This document shows positions 13,020 through 13,147 of a stretch of 13,147 bases of DNA, piece after piece. Location of the stretch: positions 1 through 13,147 of the forward strand of contig CAJWWP010000043.1 in assembly GCA_913048525.1 (NCBI GenBank). The letters are read 5' to 3'. The notes under the pieces were generated by a model. That model had not been told where the DNA came from. It searched no databases and was given only the letters and a program-made list of their open reading frames with translations. Position numbers and translations under genes: made by a program. Every line of letters starts with the position of its first letter. Position 1 is the stretch's first letter. This DNA is from GCA-002712965 sp913048525. GTDB lineage: Bacteria; Chloroflexota; Dehalococcoidia; Lucifugimonadales; UBA826.

Positions 13020-13147
13020 TTGCCTGAGAGGCTTTTGTCCCTGGTGACAGAAGCTCTAGGCGAGCCTTGGATTGGCCTGGATATTGAGGGTAACGGCTTT
13101 TATCGGTATCCAGAGCAAGTCTGCTTGATACAGATATCAATCGGGGA
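13020..13147 (+). CDS. Ribonuclease D-like 3'-5' exonuclease, N-terminal part
   Basis: The frame runs off the right edge. It encodes a short helix (LPERLLSLVTEALGEPW) and then the DEDD exonuclease I motif IGLDIEGNGFYRYPEQVC with Asp-x-Glu, followed by LIQIS. This is the start of the RNase D catalytic domain, an RNA 3'-end processing or tRNA-maturation nuclease. The start is uncertain. TTG at 13020 is the first usable initiator in frame but has no clear ribosome site, and coding-like sequence reaches back to about 12987. An ATG at 12974 lies in another frame and meets a TAA after seven codons. The gene diverges from the enolase-superfamily operon and is probably unrelated housekeeping. Confidence 0.75.
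   Translation, partial: MPERLLSLVTEALGEPWIGLDIEGNGFYRYPEQVCLIQISIG

Overview
The window looks like bacterial chromosome with a dense, largely catabolic gene set. There is no phage, transposon, CRISPR array, rRNA or tRNA that I can see. About a dozen genes are recognisable: two GMC flavoprotein dehydrogenases, a gluconate-dehydrogenase-type small subunit, a Gfo/Idh/MocA oxidoreductase, two tautomerase-fold proteins, a crotonase, two CaiB/BaiF (class III) CoA-transferase genes (one of double length), a mycoredoxin-like glutaredoxin, a carboxymuconolactone-decarboxylase-like protein, an enolase-superfamily protein of mandelate racemase type, and the 5' part of a ribonuclease D gene. This mix is typical of aerobic heterotrophs that use many oxidised organic acids. 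SAR202-type Chloroflexota fit well, but that is inference from gene families and no marker gene confirms it.

Layout. Positions 1-106 may hold the tail of an unrecognised gene. From 225 to 3593, on the plus strand, lie a GMC oxidoreductase with a TTG start and an iron-sulfur-type cysteine motif, its probable small subunit 10 bases downstream, and then a Gfo/Idh/MocA oxidoreductase. From 3661 to 4444, on the minus strand, lie two adjacent tautomerase-fold genes. They diverge from a plus-strand pair at 4594-7838: a crotonase overlapping a two-domain CaiB/BaiF protein by one base. A minus-strand glutaredoxin (7854-8093) diverges from a single-domain CaiB/BaiF transferase (8219-9400) across a 125-base region that holds a perfect 22-bp inverted repeat. 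From 12716 down to 9428, on the minus strand, lie the enolase-superfamily enzyme, the second GMC dehydrogenase and the decarboxylase-like gene. A gene-poor stretch of about 270 bases then leads into the truncated ribonuclease D.

How the genes may work together. Several proteins keep their fold but have altered active sites. The crotonase lacks both glutamates of classical enoyl-CoA hydratases. The first half of the double CoA-transferase has Gln where the catalytic Asp should be. The first tautomerase has Ile in place of the N-terminal Pro, and its partner keeps five of the six cis-CaaD catalytic residues. A reasonable hypothesis is that the crotonase and CaiB genes activate and process an organic acid as a CoA thioester. 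The tautomerases, dehydrogenases and enolase-superfamily protein would process keto or hydroxy acids around it. The substrates cannot be read from sequence.
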